From: an uncultured Parabacteroides sp.
Lineage (GTDB): Bacteria; Bacteroidota; Bacteroidia; Bacteroidales; Tannerellaceae
Length of the DNA stretch: 7,696 nucleotides
Direction of reading: 5' to 3'
Assembly (NCBI GenBank): GCA_947074335.1
Contig: CAMTPG010000116.1
Location: forward strand, 1 to 7,696
Positions 1 through 6,271 of this stretch are shown piece after piece. Below the pieces are notes generated by a model, which saw only the letters and a list, made by a program, of their open reading frames with translations, had not been told where the DNA came from and searched no databases. Every line of letters starts with the position of its first letter. Position 1 is the stretch's first letter. Made by a program: the position numbers and the translations under genes.

Positions 1-755
1 GGCGGCACCATAAGATAAGCTGTCAAAGTATAAGAATCGGTGGGATTATAATAACCTGTAATATCCAGATTAAATGTTGAAGAATTGGGTGATGTATTGT
101 TAAAATTGGTTTTGAATACATTGCCGGACGAATTGGATATGGTAATCGAATTAATGGTTCCCGAAGCAGCAGGTACCATCAACTTAAAAGTAAGCAGAGC
201 ACCCTGACTTTTGAATTGCAGCGTTTCATTGAAAGTGGTAATGGGATCGGTAATAATCAAATCATATCCTTTCAAATTGCCCAAGGGATCGGAAGAAGAC
301 TGGGTTTGGCCGAGCATATTAAGACTGAAGGAGGGAATGCCATGTGTAAAAGTAACAACAGGTGTACGTCCGTTTTTATAAACTGCATAAAAAAGATAAC
401 CTGATAACGGTTCATCGTTTACCAGCTTAAATGTAGCCATGGATTGATCGGAAGAGTTTATTGAAGAAACTTTATAAGATACTGTATCACCATACGTATT
501 GTACAATAAAAATTCATCATCACTTTCCCAATATTGTTTTACACCGGATGTTCCTTCATCATCATAAGTTACACGTGTAGCAGGATTACCTAAATGTAAA
601 TCGATAGTTTCGGGAAAAAACCAAAGAATACGATTCTCTTCATCGGGTGTGAGAAATTCATTGGTTTGTCGGGCATCGTCCATACAGCCGAAAAAACAAA
701 TAATAAAAATAAATTGCAGATATTTAATCATCCGTTTTATTCGTTTATTTCTCAT
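1..755 (-). CDS. Fimbrillin-family (Mfa-like) surface lipoprotein, C-terminus beyond the window
   Basis: The frame is open from ATG at 755 to the window edge (about 251 codons) with no stop, so this is a 5'-complete, 3'-truncated gene. The start is supported by TGAGGATAA just upstream. Residues 1-24 form a basic n-region (RNKRIKR), a hydrophobic core and a lipobox ending FFG-C24, so it should be a lipoprotein; Met9 is a less likely alternative start. The residues after the Cys are Met-Asp-Asp. Acidic residues there resemble the Bacteroidota lipoprotein export signal and suggest display on the cell surface. The mature part has the fimbrillin-like pattern: a W-E-S-D-D-E-F segment near residue 76, an ATFKL strand near 105, a GYLFYAVYKNG stretch near 118, and an F-x-S-Q-G-A-L-L-T-F-K-L strand near 183 followed by SITIS. 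By family this would be a fimbrial subunit, an anchor or a related adhesin; the exact role is unknown. It follows the peptide cluster on the same strand after 136 bp and appears to have its own promoter. Confidence 0.75.
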   Translation of the reverse strand, partial: MRNKRIKRMIKYLQFIFIICFFGCMDDARQTNEFLTPDEENRILWFFPETIDLHLGNPATRVTYDDEGTSGVKQYWESDDEFLLYNTYGDTVSYKVSSINSSDQSMATFKLVNDEPLSGYLFYAVYKNGRTPVVTFTHGIPSFSLNMLGQTQSSSDPLGNLKGYDLIITDPITTFNETLQFKSQGALLTFKLMVPAASGTINSITISNSSGNVFKTNFNNTSPNSSTFNLDITGYYNPTDSYTLTAYLMVP

Positions 756-835
756 TTTATTATCCTCATCAGATTAATAAAAAAATCAATATTATTGTGA
801 ATCCGATAGTATTGACTAAAATAAAATTCATTTTT

Positions 836-843
836 CAAATGTA
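836..843 (-). promoter_or_regulatory. Possible -7 element (TACATTTG) for the fimbrillin-like lipoprotein
   Basis: Read on the minus strand this is TACATTTG, a full match to the Bacteroidota -7 consensus TAnnTTTG, about 80 nt upstream of the ATG at 755. The -33 region has only a T-rich GTTT and no clear TTG at the usual 19-21 nt spacing, so this is a half-supported promoter. Confidence 0.4.
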
Positions 844-891
844 ACGAAAAAAATCAGGAAACATAAATAAAGATCAAAATAAATAAGAGAT

Positions 892-1079
892 CTAATGTTC
901 TTTTTTCTTTCGGAACAACCAGTAAAAGAGGATATAAACTAATAGATATGCAAAAAAACGAGTACGAAAAGCCAGCCATTCCCGGCAAACAGAGAGGTAT
1001 TACTTATATAAGAAATGATCAATATCACGAAAAGAAAATAAAGATAATTGAGTACGGCTTTTCCGATAAATAGTTTCAT
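892..1079 (-). pseudogene. Small two-helix membrane protein with a frame break at a T7 run
   Basis: The minus strand has ATG at 1079 preceded by AAAAGGATTGC, a good ribosome binding site. The first frame gives 36 convincing residues with a membrane helix (NYLYFLFVILIISYI, about residues 11-25), then runs through GTT TTT TTG and stops at TAG ten codons after Trp36. One extra T in the T7 run (plus-strand A7 at 952-958), or a -1 slip on T-TTT-TTG, restores a 62-residue protein. That product has a second helix (about residues 37-56) rich in F, L, V and Y, followed by the basic tail RKKKEH and TAG at 892-894. The hydrophobic second helix with a positive C-terminal tail argues that the downstream frame is or was coding. 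The gene is last in the run of minus-strand genes, 35 nt after the exported protein. It could be a decayed gene, a phase-variable one, a frameshifted one, or an assembly error. The family is not recognised. Confidence 0.55.
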
Positions 1080-1114
1080 GCAATCCTTTTGATGAAATTA
1101 ATTCTGTTTAATAA

Positions 1115-1633
1115 TTAATATTGGCCACTACGTGCCAATAGTTCCTGCATCAATGCAACATCGAAAATATCAGTGCTCACTACAGGAATAATACCGGATA
1201 AAACGGCATCAGATGAGAGAATAAAACATTTGCCTGTTGTTCCGTCGCCGGCCATGTAATGCACCCATGGAAAATCGTCAATATTCCAGTGGGAGCTGAT
1301 TATTTCACCTACCGGAGCTTCTCCCAGAATTAGAAAAAGGGGCGAGATACCGGTTTGCTTTACCTCAGGCGATTCAATGATACGGCGAAGCTCTGCTTTC
1401 AGGATTCGTGGCTCTGTTCCATTTTCTGTTCCTCTTTCTGTTGCCGATTCGATTAACAGAATAGATTCAGTTTTCACCTCTGAATGATTCGATTCGGAAT
1501 GATAATAATAACGATGCCGATGCAAGCTGTCCTGCGCCAGTAAATGCGCTGCCGGCTGAATCGGGACCAGACGATATTGTTGTGCCGAAACGGCCGATGA
1601 AATAAGCCACAAACAAATAAAAAGCAGTCGCAT
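1115..1633 (-). CDS. Exported protein of unknown family (172 aa)
   Basis: I chose ATG at 1633 (MRLLFICLW...), four bases after the final base-pair group of the preceding stop (TGA-TT-ATG). A TTG two codons earlier would overlap that stop and gives no better signal. Residues 1-17 look like a Sec signal peptide with a probable AVSA|QQ cleavage site, so the product should enter the periplasm or beyond; there is no lipobox. The mature part has a His/Tyr-rich patch (RHRYYYHSESNH) near residues 40-51, a low-complexity charged segment (ESATERGTENGTEP) near 62-75, and a more ordered C-terminal half with hydrophobic strands (SPLFLILGEAPVGEII) and one Cys. I do not recognise a family or catalytic motif. 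The tight junction with the flavoprotein gene upstream suggests translational coupling and a shared operon, so a role in an envelope redox or peptide-related process is possible, but that is inference only. Confidence 0.7.
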   Translation of the reverse strand: MRLLFICLWLISSAVSAQQYRLVPIQPAAHLLAQDSLHRHRYYYHSESNHSEVKTESILLIESATERGTENGTEPRILKAELRRIIESPEVKQTGISPLFLILGEAPVGEIISSHWNIDDFPWVHYMAGDGTTGKCFILSSDAVLSGIIPVVSTDIFDVALMQELLARSGQY

Positions 1634-1635
1634 AA

Positions 1636-2256
1636 TCAACGAATATAATGAGTCCAGAGACGTGTTTCGTATTCAGGATAGAGAACTCCCGCATTACGTC
1701 CGGCTTCCAGACAACGAAGCAGCCAGGCCATATTTTGTGCCAGCACCCGCATCGTTTGCATACCTTCTTCGTCACGTCGCACATCATCAGGAGTAAAACC
1801 ATGCACCGAGTTCCAGTATTGCGATGAAACAATCGGCATATTACTGATCGCGAAATACTGATTGAGCTGCTCAAATGTAGCCGATGCACCACCACGACGA
1901 CACGAAACAACCGATGCTCCGGGTTTTCCCGCCAGTTGCCTGCCGGCCGAATAGAACAAACGGTTCAGAAAGGCAACGAGCTGTCCGGCAGGTGCACTAT
2001 AATAAACAGGCGATCCTATGATCAGAGCATCGAATTCGGACAGACGATCTTGTACTTCGCGCACAATATCCTGATGAAAGCAATGTCCGGTCTCGCGACA
2101 TTTATTGCAGGCAATACATCCGGCAATGCTCCGTTTGCCCAAATATAAAATTTCCGAATCGATTTGCTGTGCAGACAACGTTTTTGCTACTTCTGTAAGC
2201 GCCGTAAAGGTGCAGCCTGCCTGATTTGGACTGCCGTTTATTAATAATACTTTCAT
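1636..2256 (-). CDS. Flavodoxin-fold NAD(P)H-dependent FMN reductase, iron-sulfur flavoprotein type
   Basis: The 206-residue protein starts at ATG 2256 (MKVLLINGSPNQAG). The reading frame is open further upstream, but the 15 extra residues do not belong to the family. Strand 1 followed by NGSPN (residues 7-11) is the FMN phosphate loop of the NADPH-dependent FMN reductase family. Residues 47-59 carry C-x2-C-x2-C-x5-C, the compact cysteine motif that binds a [4Fe-4S] cluster in archaeal iron-sulfur flavoprotein. ALIIGSPVYY near residue 78 is the second flavin-contacting segment, and SCRRGGAS near 118 the third. The C-terminal part (ISNMPIVSSQYWNSVHGF, then DEEGMQTMR) is typical of the flavodoxin-family reductases of Bacteroidota. 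Expected role: soluble two-electron/one-electron carrier or quinone/disulfide reductase; the physiological partner is unknown. It lies 79 nt after the radical SAM gene and may have its own promoter. Being next to a radical SAM enzyme, it could supply electrons to it (inference). Confidence 0.85.
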   Translation of the reverse strand: MKVLLINGSPNQAGCTFTALTEVAKTLSAQQIDSEILYLGKRSIAGCIACNKCRETGHCFHQDIVREVQDRLSEFDALIIGSPVYYSAPAGQLVAFLNRLFYSAGRQLAGKPGASVVSCRRGGASATFEQLNQYFAISNMPIVSSQYWNSVHGFTPDDVRRDEEGMQTMRVLAQNMAWLLRCLEAGRNAGVLYPEYETRLWTHYIR

Positions 2257-2279
2257 CTTGTTGCTGTGTTTATCTGATA

Positions 2280-2287
2280 CAAATATA
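2280..2287 (-). promoter_or_regulatory. Possible internal -7 element (TATATTTG) for the flavoprotein gene
   Basis: On the minus strand the sequence is TATATTTG, a full match to TAnnTTTG, 23 nt upstream of the flavoprotein ATG at 2256. It would give a leader of under 20 nt. A TTG exists only about 11 nt upstream of it, too close for a normal -33 element, so support is partial. If real, the flavoprotein and the genes after it can be transcribed independently of the peptide and radical SAM genes. Confidence 0.35.
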
Positions 2288-2335
2288 AAATTATTCGGCA
2301 ATAATAAGACATTTTGTCGAATTCCGATTATTAAT

Positions 2336-3382
2336 TTACGATTTCAGTTCATTTATTTCCTTTATTTCTTTCCAGCACTGCGGATCAGCTGCATACATCG
2401 AACCATGATAACCTGCGGCTACAGCCGGACAGCCGCGACAAAATCGCAACAATTCGCAACGACTGCATTTTTCGTAATTTTCGTAATTGCGATAAGCCTC
2501 CATTTCCCGGCCTCTGAAAAGTGCCCATAAATCATCCTGCAACACATTCCCGATTTTGCTTTCCATGCGTCGACACGCATATACTGCACCATCAGAAAGA
2601 ATCGTGAGATGACAATTACCACAATTACATCCGTCATAAATCATTTCCGAATCCAACGACTCATCAATTGTAAATAATCCCTTTTCGTAACGAAAAAGAG
2701 TCCAGAGATGATCTTTAAAAGAAAACCAGGTATTACTGTTTTTATATTGCTCCTGTTTAAGCCAACAGGCCTCAAGCAATTCTTTATATTCTGCGGCCGA
2801 GCAGCATACCGCACGATCTGCAGCCGACGGACAATAACGGGCAAAGGCAAAAGCATCGGCCTGATGGGCCACCACCACATCCATTAATCCGGGAATTTCA
2901 TGTTGATTAAGTCGTGAAACAGTAGCCATAATCACCACCGGAATGCCGGCTTCATGCAACACGGGAATGGTTTGCAGCGTTTCACGGAATGAACCGGTTT
3001 TCCGGATTTGATCATGTGTTTCTTCGAGTCCGTCTAATGAAAGCTGATATTTATGACAGCCGTGGTTTTTCAGACGTTGTGCCTCAGTTGCATCCACATG
3101 AAAAGGATTACCTAACACGGCAAACGGAATGGATTGCTTGTGTAATAAGGCCGTCAGTTTATGAAAATCAGGATGCAACAACGGATCACCTCCGGTAAGA
3201 TACAGATAAGGCCTGCGTTGTGCTTTTCTGCAAAAAGCAAGCATGGCTTTGAGTGTCTGTTTCATGGCAGGCCATGACATTTCGCGAAATTGCGCACGAC
3301 TTCCCAAAGCATAAATATAGCAATGCTTACAACGCTGATCGCAGGCCTCGGTGATATGCCATTGAAATGCGAAATAATTCAT
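2336..3382 (-). CDS. Radical SAM/SPASM peptide-modifying enzyme (probable RiPP maturase)
   Basis: The 348-residue protein carries the radical SAM cluster motif C14-x3-C18-x2-C21 (TEACDQRCKHCY), the SAM-binding GGDP at 64-67, and LSLDG at 115-119. The C-terminal third is a SPASM domain with auxiliary-cluster cysteines: C252/C254/C257 (GCNCGNCH), C270 (DGAVYAC), then C306-x2-C309-x5-C315-x2-C318 and C336. The Gly-Asn-Val after C270 (SKIGNV) is also typical. Such enzymes use a 5'-deoxyadenosyl radical to install thioether or other crosslinks in ribosomal peptides. The Cys-rich peptide gene ends 23 nt upstream, so the substrate is probably encoded next door. The radical SAM core begins almost at residue 1, so no N-terminal PqqD-like peptide-recognition domain is present. 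The set-up resembles the group named 'radical SAM/SPASM domain protein, ACGX system'; an anaerobic sulfatase maturase is an alternative, but no Cys/Ser-type sulfatase is seen beside it. The start at ATG 3382 places the Cys motif at the usual position. Confidence 0.88.
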   Translation of the reverse strand: MNYFAFQWHITEACDQRCKHCYIYALGSRAQFREMSWPAMKQTLKAMLAFCRKAQRRPYLYLTGGDPLLHPDFHKLTALLHKQSIPFAVLGNPFHVDATEAQRLKNHGCHKYQLSLDGLEETHDQIRKTGSFRETLQTIPVLHEAGIPVVIMATVSRLNQHEIPGLMDVVVAHQADAFAFARYCPSAADRAVCCSAAEYKELLEACWLKQEQYKNSNTWFSFKDHLWTLFRYEKGLFTIDESLDSEMIYDGCNCGNCHLTILSDGAVYACRRMESKIGNVLQDDLWALFRGREMEAYRNYENYEKCSRCELLRFCRGCPAVAAGYHGSMYAADPQCWKEIKEINELKS

Positions 3383-3405
3383 CTGAACACGATTTGAGAC
3401 GCTCT

Positions 3406-3618
3406 TCAGTCTTTTGGCTCCTCTTTAACCGGTCCGCTGCATGATGAAGGCAAATCTGCCGGCGAAGAGGCACCACAAGCCGAAGCCGGTTCTCCGGGTG
3501 CTGTTCCGCCACATGCCGATGATCCATTGCTGATTTTTGTACTGCAACTGCTACCACACGACGAAGAAATTTCGTTTTGTGTAGTTTTCCATCCGAATAA
3601 TGAATCTAATCCTTTCAT
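3406..3618 (-). CDS. Cys-rich putative RiPP precursor peptide (70 aa, ACGX-like)
   Basis: The peptide starts at ATG 3618 (MKGLDSLFGWKTTQNE) and ends at TGA 3406-3408. Residues 1-17 look like a short leader. The rest is built almost entirely of Ser, Ala, Gly, Pro and Cys. It holds five Cys at 21, 25, 36, 48 and 60, each in S-[S/A]-C-[G/S]; the last four are spaced 11, 12 and 12 residues apart, and two read ACG exactly. There is no signal peptide, no double-Gly leader motif and no metal-binding fold I recognise. The tail PVKEEPKD is charged. Composition, Cys periodicity and the radical SAM/SPASM gene 23 nt downstream all point to a substrate for thioether crosslinking (sactipeptide or ranthipeptide class). 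A structural Cys-rich protein or a chance frame is less likely, because small low-complexity Cys-repeat genes directly before a SPASM enzyme are a known RiPP arrangement. The mature product, cleavage site and activity are not known. Confidence 0.75.
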   Translation of the reverse strand: MKGLDSLFGWKTTQNEISSSCGSSCSTKISNGSSACGGTAPGEPASACGASSPADLPSSCSGPVKEEPKD

Positions 3619-3686
3619 ATTATTTGTATTAACAGGTTTGTAATAAATAACAGGAAGCAGTATTACAAAACAGAAACCGGATTATT

Positions 3687-3725
3687 AAAGAAAAGCATCC
3701 GAAACATTTCAGATGCTTTTTCTTT
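3687..3725 (-). terminator. Strong hairpin terminator after the phosphoethanolamine transferase gene
   Basis: AAAGAAAAGCATC (3687-3699) pairs with GATGCTTTTTCTTT (3712-3725), with one bulged T, and an inner GAA/TTC extension inside a single C/A mismatch. Read on the minus strand, the stem is followed by CTTTTCTTTAATAA. It lies about 140 nt past the stop of the EptA-like gene and just upstream of the peptide gene. The A/T-rich flanks could let it work in both directions, but no plus-strand gene ends here. Confidence 0.8.
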
Positions 3726-3781
3726 ATTCACTAAAAAATCTCAATGTACAGTTACTACTTCTTCTTTTCGGTTAAATGCAG

Positions 3782-3801
3782 AAACGGATAAATTTCCGTT
3801 T
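3782..3801 (-). other. Small hairpin in the 3' untranslated region of the EptA-like gene
   Basis: AAACGGA (3782-3788) and TCCGTTT (3795-3801) form a perfect 7-bp stem with a 6-nt loop. There is no T-tract on the minus strand after it, so it is not a good terminator alone. It may stabilise the 3' end of the transcript before the main terminator. The rest of 3619-3866 shows no gene and no full -33/-7 promoter. Confidence 0.3.
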
Positions 3802-3866
3802 ATCACTTTTTAAACAACAAATCTTGAATAATTGTTTAGCAAAGCAGATAAATAAATGATGTAGTT

Positions 3867-5591
3867 TTATTTATCCAGATTATAATTAATCTTCCATTTG
3901 TCCAGCATACTAAAATCTTCCTGCTTCAATCCCATTTTCCAAAACGGAATCGGATCATCATGATCACCCAGATACATACGATCACGCATCTGCCAGGCCG
4001 GATTTGTAACAGCAAGTGACGAATCGAAAACTACTGTTTCTATTTCGGCCAGATCCAGCAAAGTATGGAATACATTGTTTGTGCTTAATGCCTTATTGCG
4101 ATTGGCTTCGGCAACTCTGTATTTTTCAGGATATGCTTTTCTGTAATTATCCGAAAACCAGATTATATAAGGAATATGCAACTGGTAATAAGTAGGAATA
4201 GGCGATGCATGCAGATAACGTTCGCGATCATCATCAAAAATATCTTCACCGTGATCACTCAGATAAAGCATTGTCGAGGCTGCTTTAGTCTGTTGCAACA
4301 TTGAAATCACTTCATGTAATACAAAATCAGTATAACAAATGCTGTTATCATACGCATTACGCATTTTCTCCTTATGCGAAGCACGGATGCCATCTACCTG
4401 ATCGGGCTGATAAAACGCAAAGGCTTTCGGATAACGTTCATGATAATTAAAATGCGAGCCATATGTATGCAGTACAATGAAAAGATTTTCATTGTTTTTA
4501 TTGATTTCATTTTCCAGAAAGGGAATTAACTCGCCATCATAAAGCGATGACAGTTTAGAGCCCGGATTAAAATCACTCATATCGATAAAGGTGTCGGCCT
4601 CGCGATAAAAAGCGCCGATCATAGAGGTGGTGAGTTTCTGATTCGCAATAACCAGTGTATTAAATCCGGCCTCCTTAAATGCCGTTACAATGCTTTTCTG
4701 ACCATAAATTATATTATAATCTTCGGCACTGGCTGCCGAGAGAATAATAGGCACACTTTTATGTGTATTATTAGACTGGGTAATTACATCATCGAAATGA
4801 ATCAGTCCGTCGGTTTGTTCTAACAAAGGTGTGGTTTCGCGTTCATATCCGTAAAGGCTCCATTGCATGGCACGTCCGGTTTCGCCAACCACCAATACAT
4901 AGATTTCGCGTGCATCGGGAATGGCTGTACGGCGCGAAGCCTCAAAATTATAATCGGCCGAAGTAACCGGATAATTTTTATTCTTTTTCGCTTTATCAAT
5001 GGCAAAATAAAGATTGTATATGGCATTAGCCGGATAAATATCATTTTTGATGTAAAAATCATGATATCGGCGCGAAGAGAGCAGACTTAATGAAAGACCC
5101 GCCACAAAAACAGCCAGGCCGATCCAGGCCATGCGCTGCCGGAACGGCTTTGTCAGTTTATCTTTGATACGACACGAACGAAAAGCCAGTAATAAAGTAG
5201 GCAGTGTATAAAAGATAAAAACAAAGATGATAATCAGAAAGATATTGCCCAACAGTTCGCCGGCCTCTGAAGCATTGGAGCTGGTGAGATTCAGAAACAT
5301 ATCTACCGCAATTACCGATTCGCCAAAAAGATAAAGCAACACCAGTTGTCCGCCATCCAAAATAATTTTCGGCAACAGGCACCAGGCTATGATGCCCGGT
5401 TTACGGGCAATGAGCAAAACTTCGATCCAGAGCGAAAGCGGCAATAAAAGCGATGCGATACCTACCAATACAGGCAGCGGTTCCGTAAAAAACAAAATAC
5501 AATTGGGAACAAGAAATAAAACAATAATCAGCCAATAGATATGTTTTTGCCAAGATAACCAATTCAATATATTTCCTATAAAACGCTTCAT
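3867..5591 (-). CDS. eptA: EptA-like lipid A phosphoethanolamine transferase (membrane-bound, sulfatase fold)
   Basis: The 574-residue protein has five predicted membrane helices (about 17-36, 40-62, 68-88, 112-137, 153-172) followed by a large periplasmic alkaline-phosphatase/sulfatase-type domain. Visible active-site residues match the EptA family: E237 in VVGET, the nucleophile T276 in SNNTHKSVP, H375 and H380 (LHTYGSH), D446-H447 in LSDHGED, and H461 in LHASP. SLYGYERETTP at 245-255 is another family signature. These enzymes move phosphoethanolamine from phosphatidylethanolamine to lipid A or other envelope glycans at the periplasmic face of the inner membrane. In Bacteroides-group lipid A, phosphoethanolamine on the 1-phosphate is known, which fits. 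Length is normal for the family. The ATG at 5591 is preceded by ACAAAAGAG. The gene has a possible own promoter and ends in a strong terminator, so it is probably monocistronic. A transferase acting on another glycan acceptor is the main alternative. Confidence 0.88.
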   Translation of the reverse strand: MKRFIGNILNWLSWQKHIYWLIIVLFLVPNCILFFTEPLPVLVGIASLLLPLSLWIEVLLIARKPGIIAWCLLPKIILDGGQLVLLYLFGESVIAVDMFLNLTSSNASEAGELLGNIFLIIIFVFIFYTLPTLLLAFRSCRIKDKLTKPFRQRMAWIGLAVFVAGLSLSLLSSRRYHDFYIKNDIYPANAIYNLYFAIDKAKKNKNYPVTSADYNFEASRRTAIPDAREIYVLVVGETGRAMQWSLYGYERETTPLLEQTDGLIHFDDVITQSNNTHKSVPIILSAASAEDYNIIYGQKSIVTAFKEAGFNTLVIANQKLTTSMIGAFYREADTFIDMSDFNPGSKLSSLYDGELIPFLENEINKNNENLFIVLHTYGSHFNYHERYPKAFAFYQPDQVDGIRASHKEKMRNAYDNSICYTDFVLHEVISMLQQTKAASTMLYLSDHGEDIFDDDRERYLHASPIPTYYQLHIPYIIWFSDNYRKAYPEKYRVAEANRNKALSTNNVFHTLLDLAEIETVVFDSSLAVTNPAWQMRDRMYLGDHDDPIPFWKMGLKQEDFSMLDKWKINYNLDK

Positions 5592-5666
5592 CTCTTTTGT
5601 CTCTCAAAATCAACTTTCACTCTAAAATCATCACCTGGTAAATTCAAAAAAACAGAATTTGCCCGA

Positions 5667-5674
5667 CAAATTTA
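5667..5674 (-). promoter_or_regulatory. Possible -7 element (TAAATTTG) for the EptA-like gene
   Basis: The minus-strand sequence TAAATTTG matches TAnnTTTG fully and lies about 75 nt upstream of the ATG at 5591. No clear TTG is present at the -33 spacing, so the call rests on the -7 element and the position alone. Confidence 0.4.
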
Positions 5675-5773
5675 CGCGTTCTGCCTGAAAGGGCACCATT
5701 AATTGTTAAAATTATTACAATCTTATTACATTTTGTACAATCTCATGTTTAAAACATCCCAAAGAAATGAATA

Positions 5774-6133
5774 CTATTTCACTTTCGTTTCGGATATCTT
5801 TTTAATAATACGGATAAATTCATCATGGGGCATTTCGGTTTCCGAATCTTTATAATTGACAAAATCCTCAAAATAATCACTTGATATATCGGCTACTATC
5901 TCATGCCCGTCGAAACCATACGAGGTAACGAGTTGCTCCACTTTGGTACGCACCTGCTGCATAATTTTGAGTTTTTCCTCATAATGCTCCTCTTTCTGCA
6001 TTTCGGTAAGGTGTTCGTATCGGGTAATGGTATACACTACTTTATAAAAGGTATCTATGTTAACGAAAACCGGTTCGAAACGTTTCTTCTGATCGTCGGA
6101 CAGGTTTTGCAATGTTTCCTGAATCTTTGTCAT
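5774..6133 (-). CDS. Small acidic cytosolic protein of unknown function (119 aa)
   Basis: The gene runs from ATG 6133 to the stop at 5774. The product has no signal peptide or membrane helix, is rich in Glu, Asp and Lys, and looks mostly alpha-helical (for example residues 37-70, with TEMQKEEHYEEKLKIMQQ in the middle, possibly a coiled-coil helix). It contains no cysteine. I do not recognise a family. It is divergent from the superoxide dismutase gene across a 138-bp gap that contains a perfect inverted repeat, and is followed after 182 bp by the EptA-like gene on the same strand. Regular codon use and clean spacing on both sides support a real gene, but nothing indicates its role. Confidence 0.7.
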   Translation of the reverse strand: MTKIQETLQNLSDDQKKRFEPVFVNIDTFYKVVYTITRYEHLTEMQKEEHYEEKLKIMQQVRTKVEQLVTSYGFDGHEIVADISSDYFEDFVNYKDSETEMPHDEFIRIIKKISETKVK

Positions 6134-6187
6134 AATTTGTTTGTATTAAAAGAATGTGAAGATACAAATAATCTGCAACAGACAATA

Positions 6188-6211
6188 AACATTTAACGTG
6201 AAGTAAATGTT
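6188..6211. promoter_or_regulatory. Perfect 8-bp inverted repeat between divergent genes, possible operator
   Basis: AACATTTA (6188-6195) and TAAATGTT (6204-6211) are exact reverse complements separated by 8 nt. The pair is 54 nt upstream of the 119-aa gene start and 60 nt upstream of the superoxide dismutase start, so a dimeric regulator bound here could act on either. The A/T-rich arms lower the significance. No regulator is encoded nearby, and no full -33/-7 promoter is visible for either gene. Confidence 0.35.
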
Positions 6212-6271
6212 AGAAAATTGATGCAAATTATAAGCAAAACTAAATCAGTCACTTTATAAATTGAATGGGAT

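Noticed and set aside
1634..1639. TTG start two codons before the ATG of the exported protein
   Set aside because: It overlaps the stop of the preceding gene and adds nothing to the signal peptide; the ATG at 1633 is the simpler start.
1467..1910. 147-codon open frame on the minus strand
   Set aside because: It overlaps the flavoprotein and exported-protein genes in another frame, and its translation is low-complexity Val/His/Ser-rich with no family features.
2258..2530. 90-codon plus-strand open frame antisense to the radical SAM gene
   Set aside because: It lies over the SPASM cysteines of the real gene and shows no start signal or recognisable protein.
5733..5757. Palindromes TTGTACAA and ATGTTTAAAACAT between the 119-aa gene and the EptA-like gene
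   Set aside because: They are short and AT-rich, as expected by chance here; no T-tract follows on the minus strand, so they are not a terminator.
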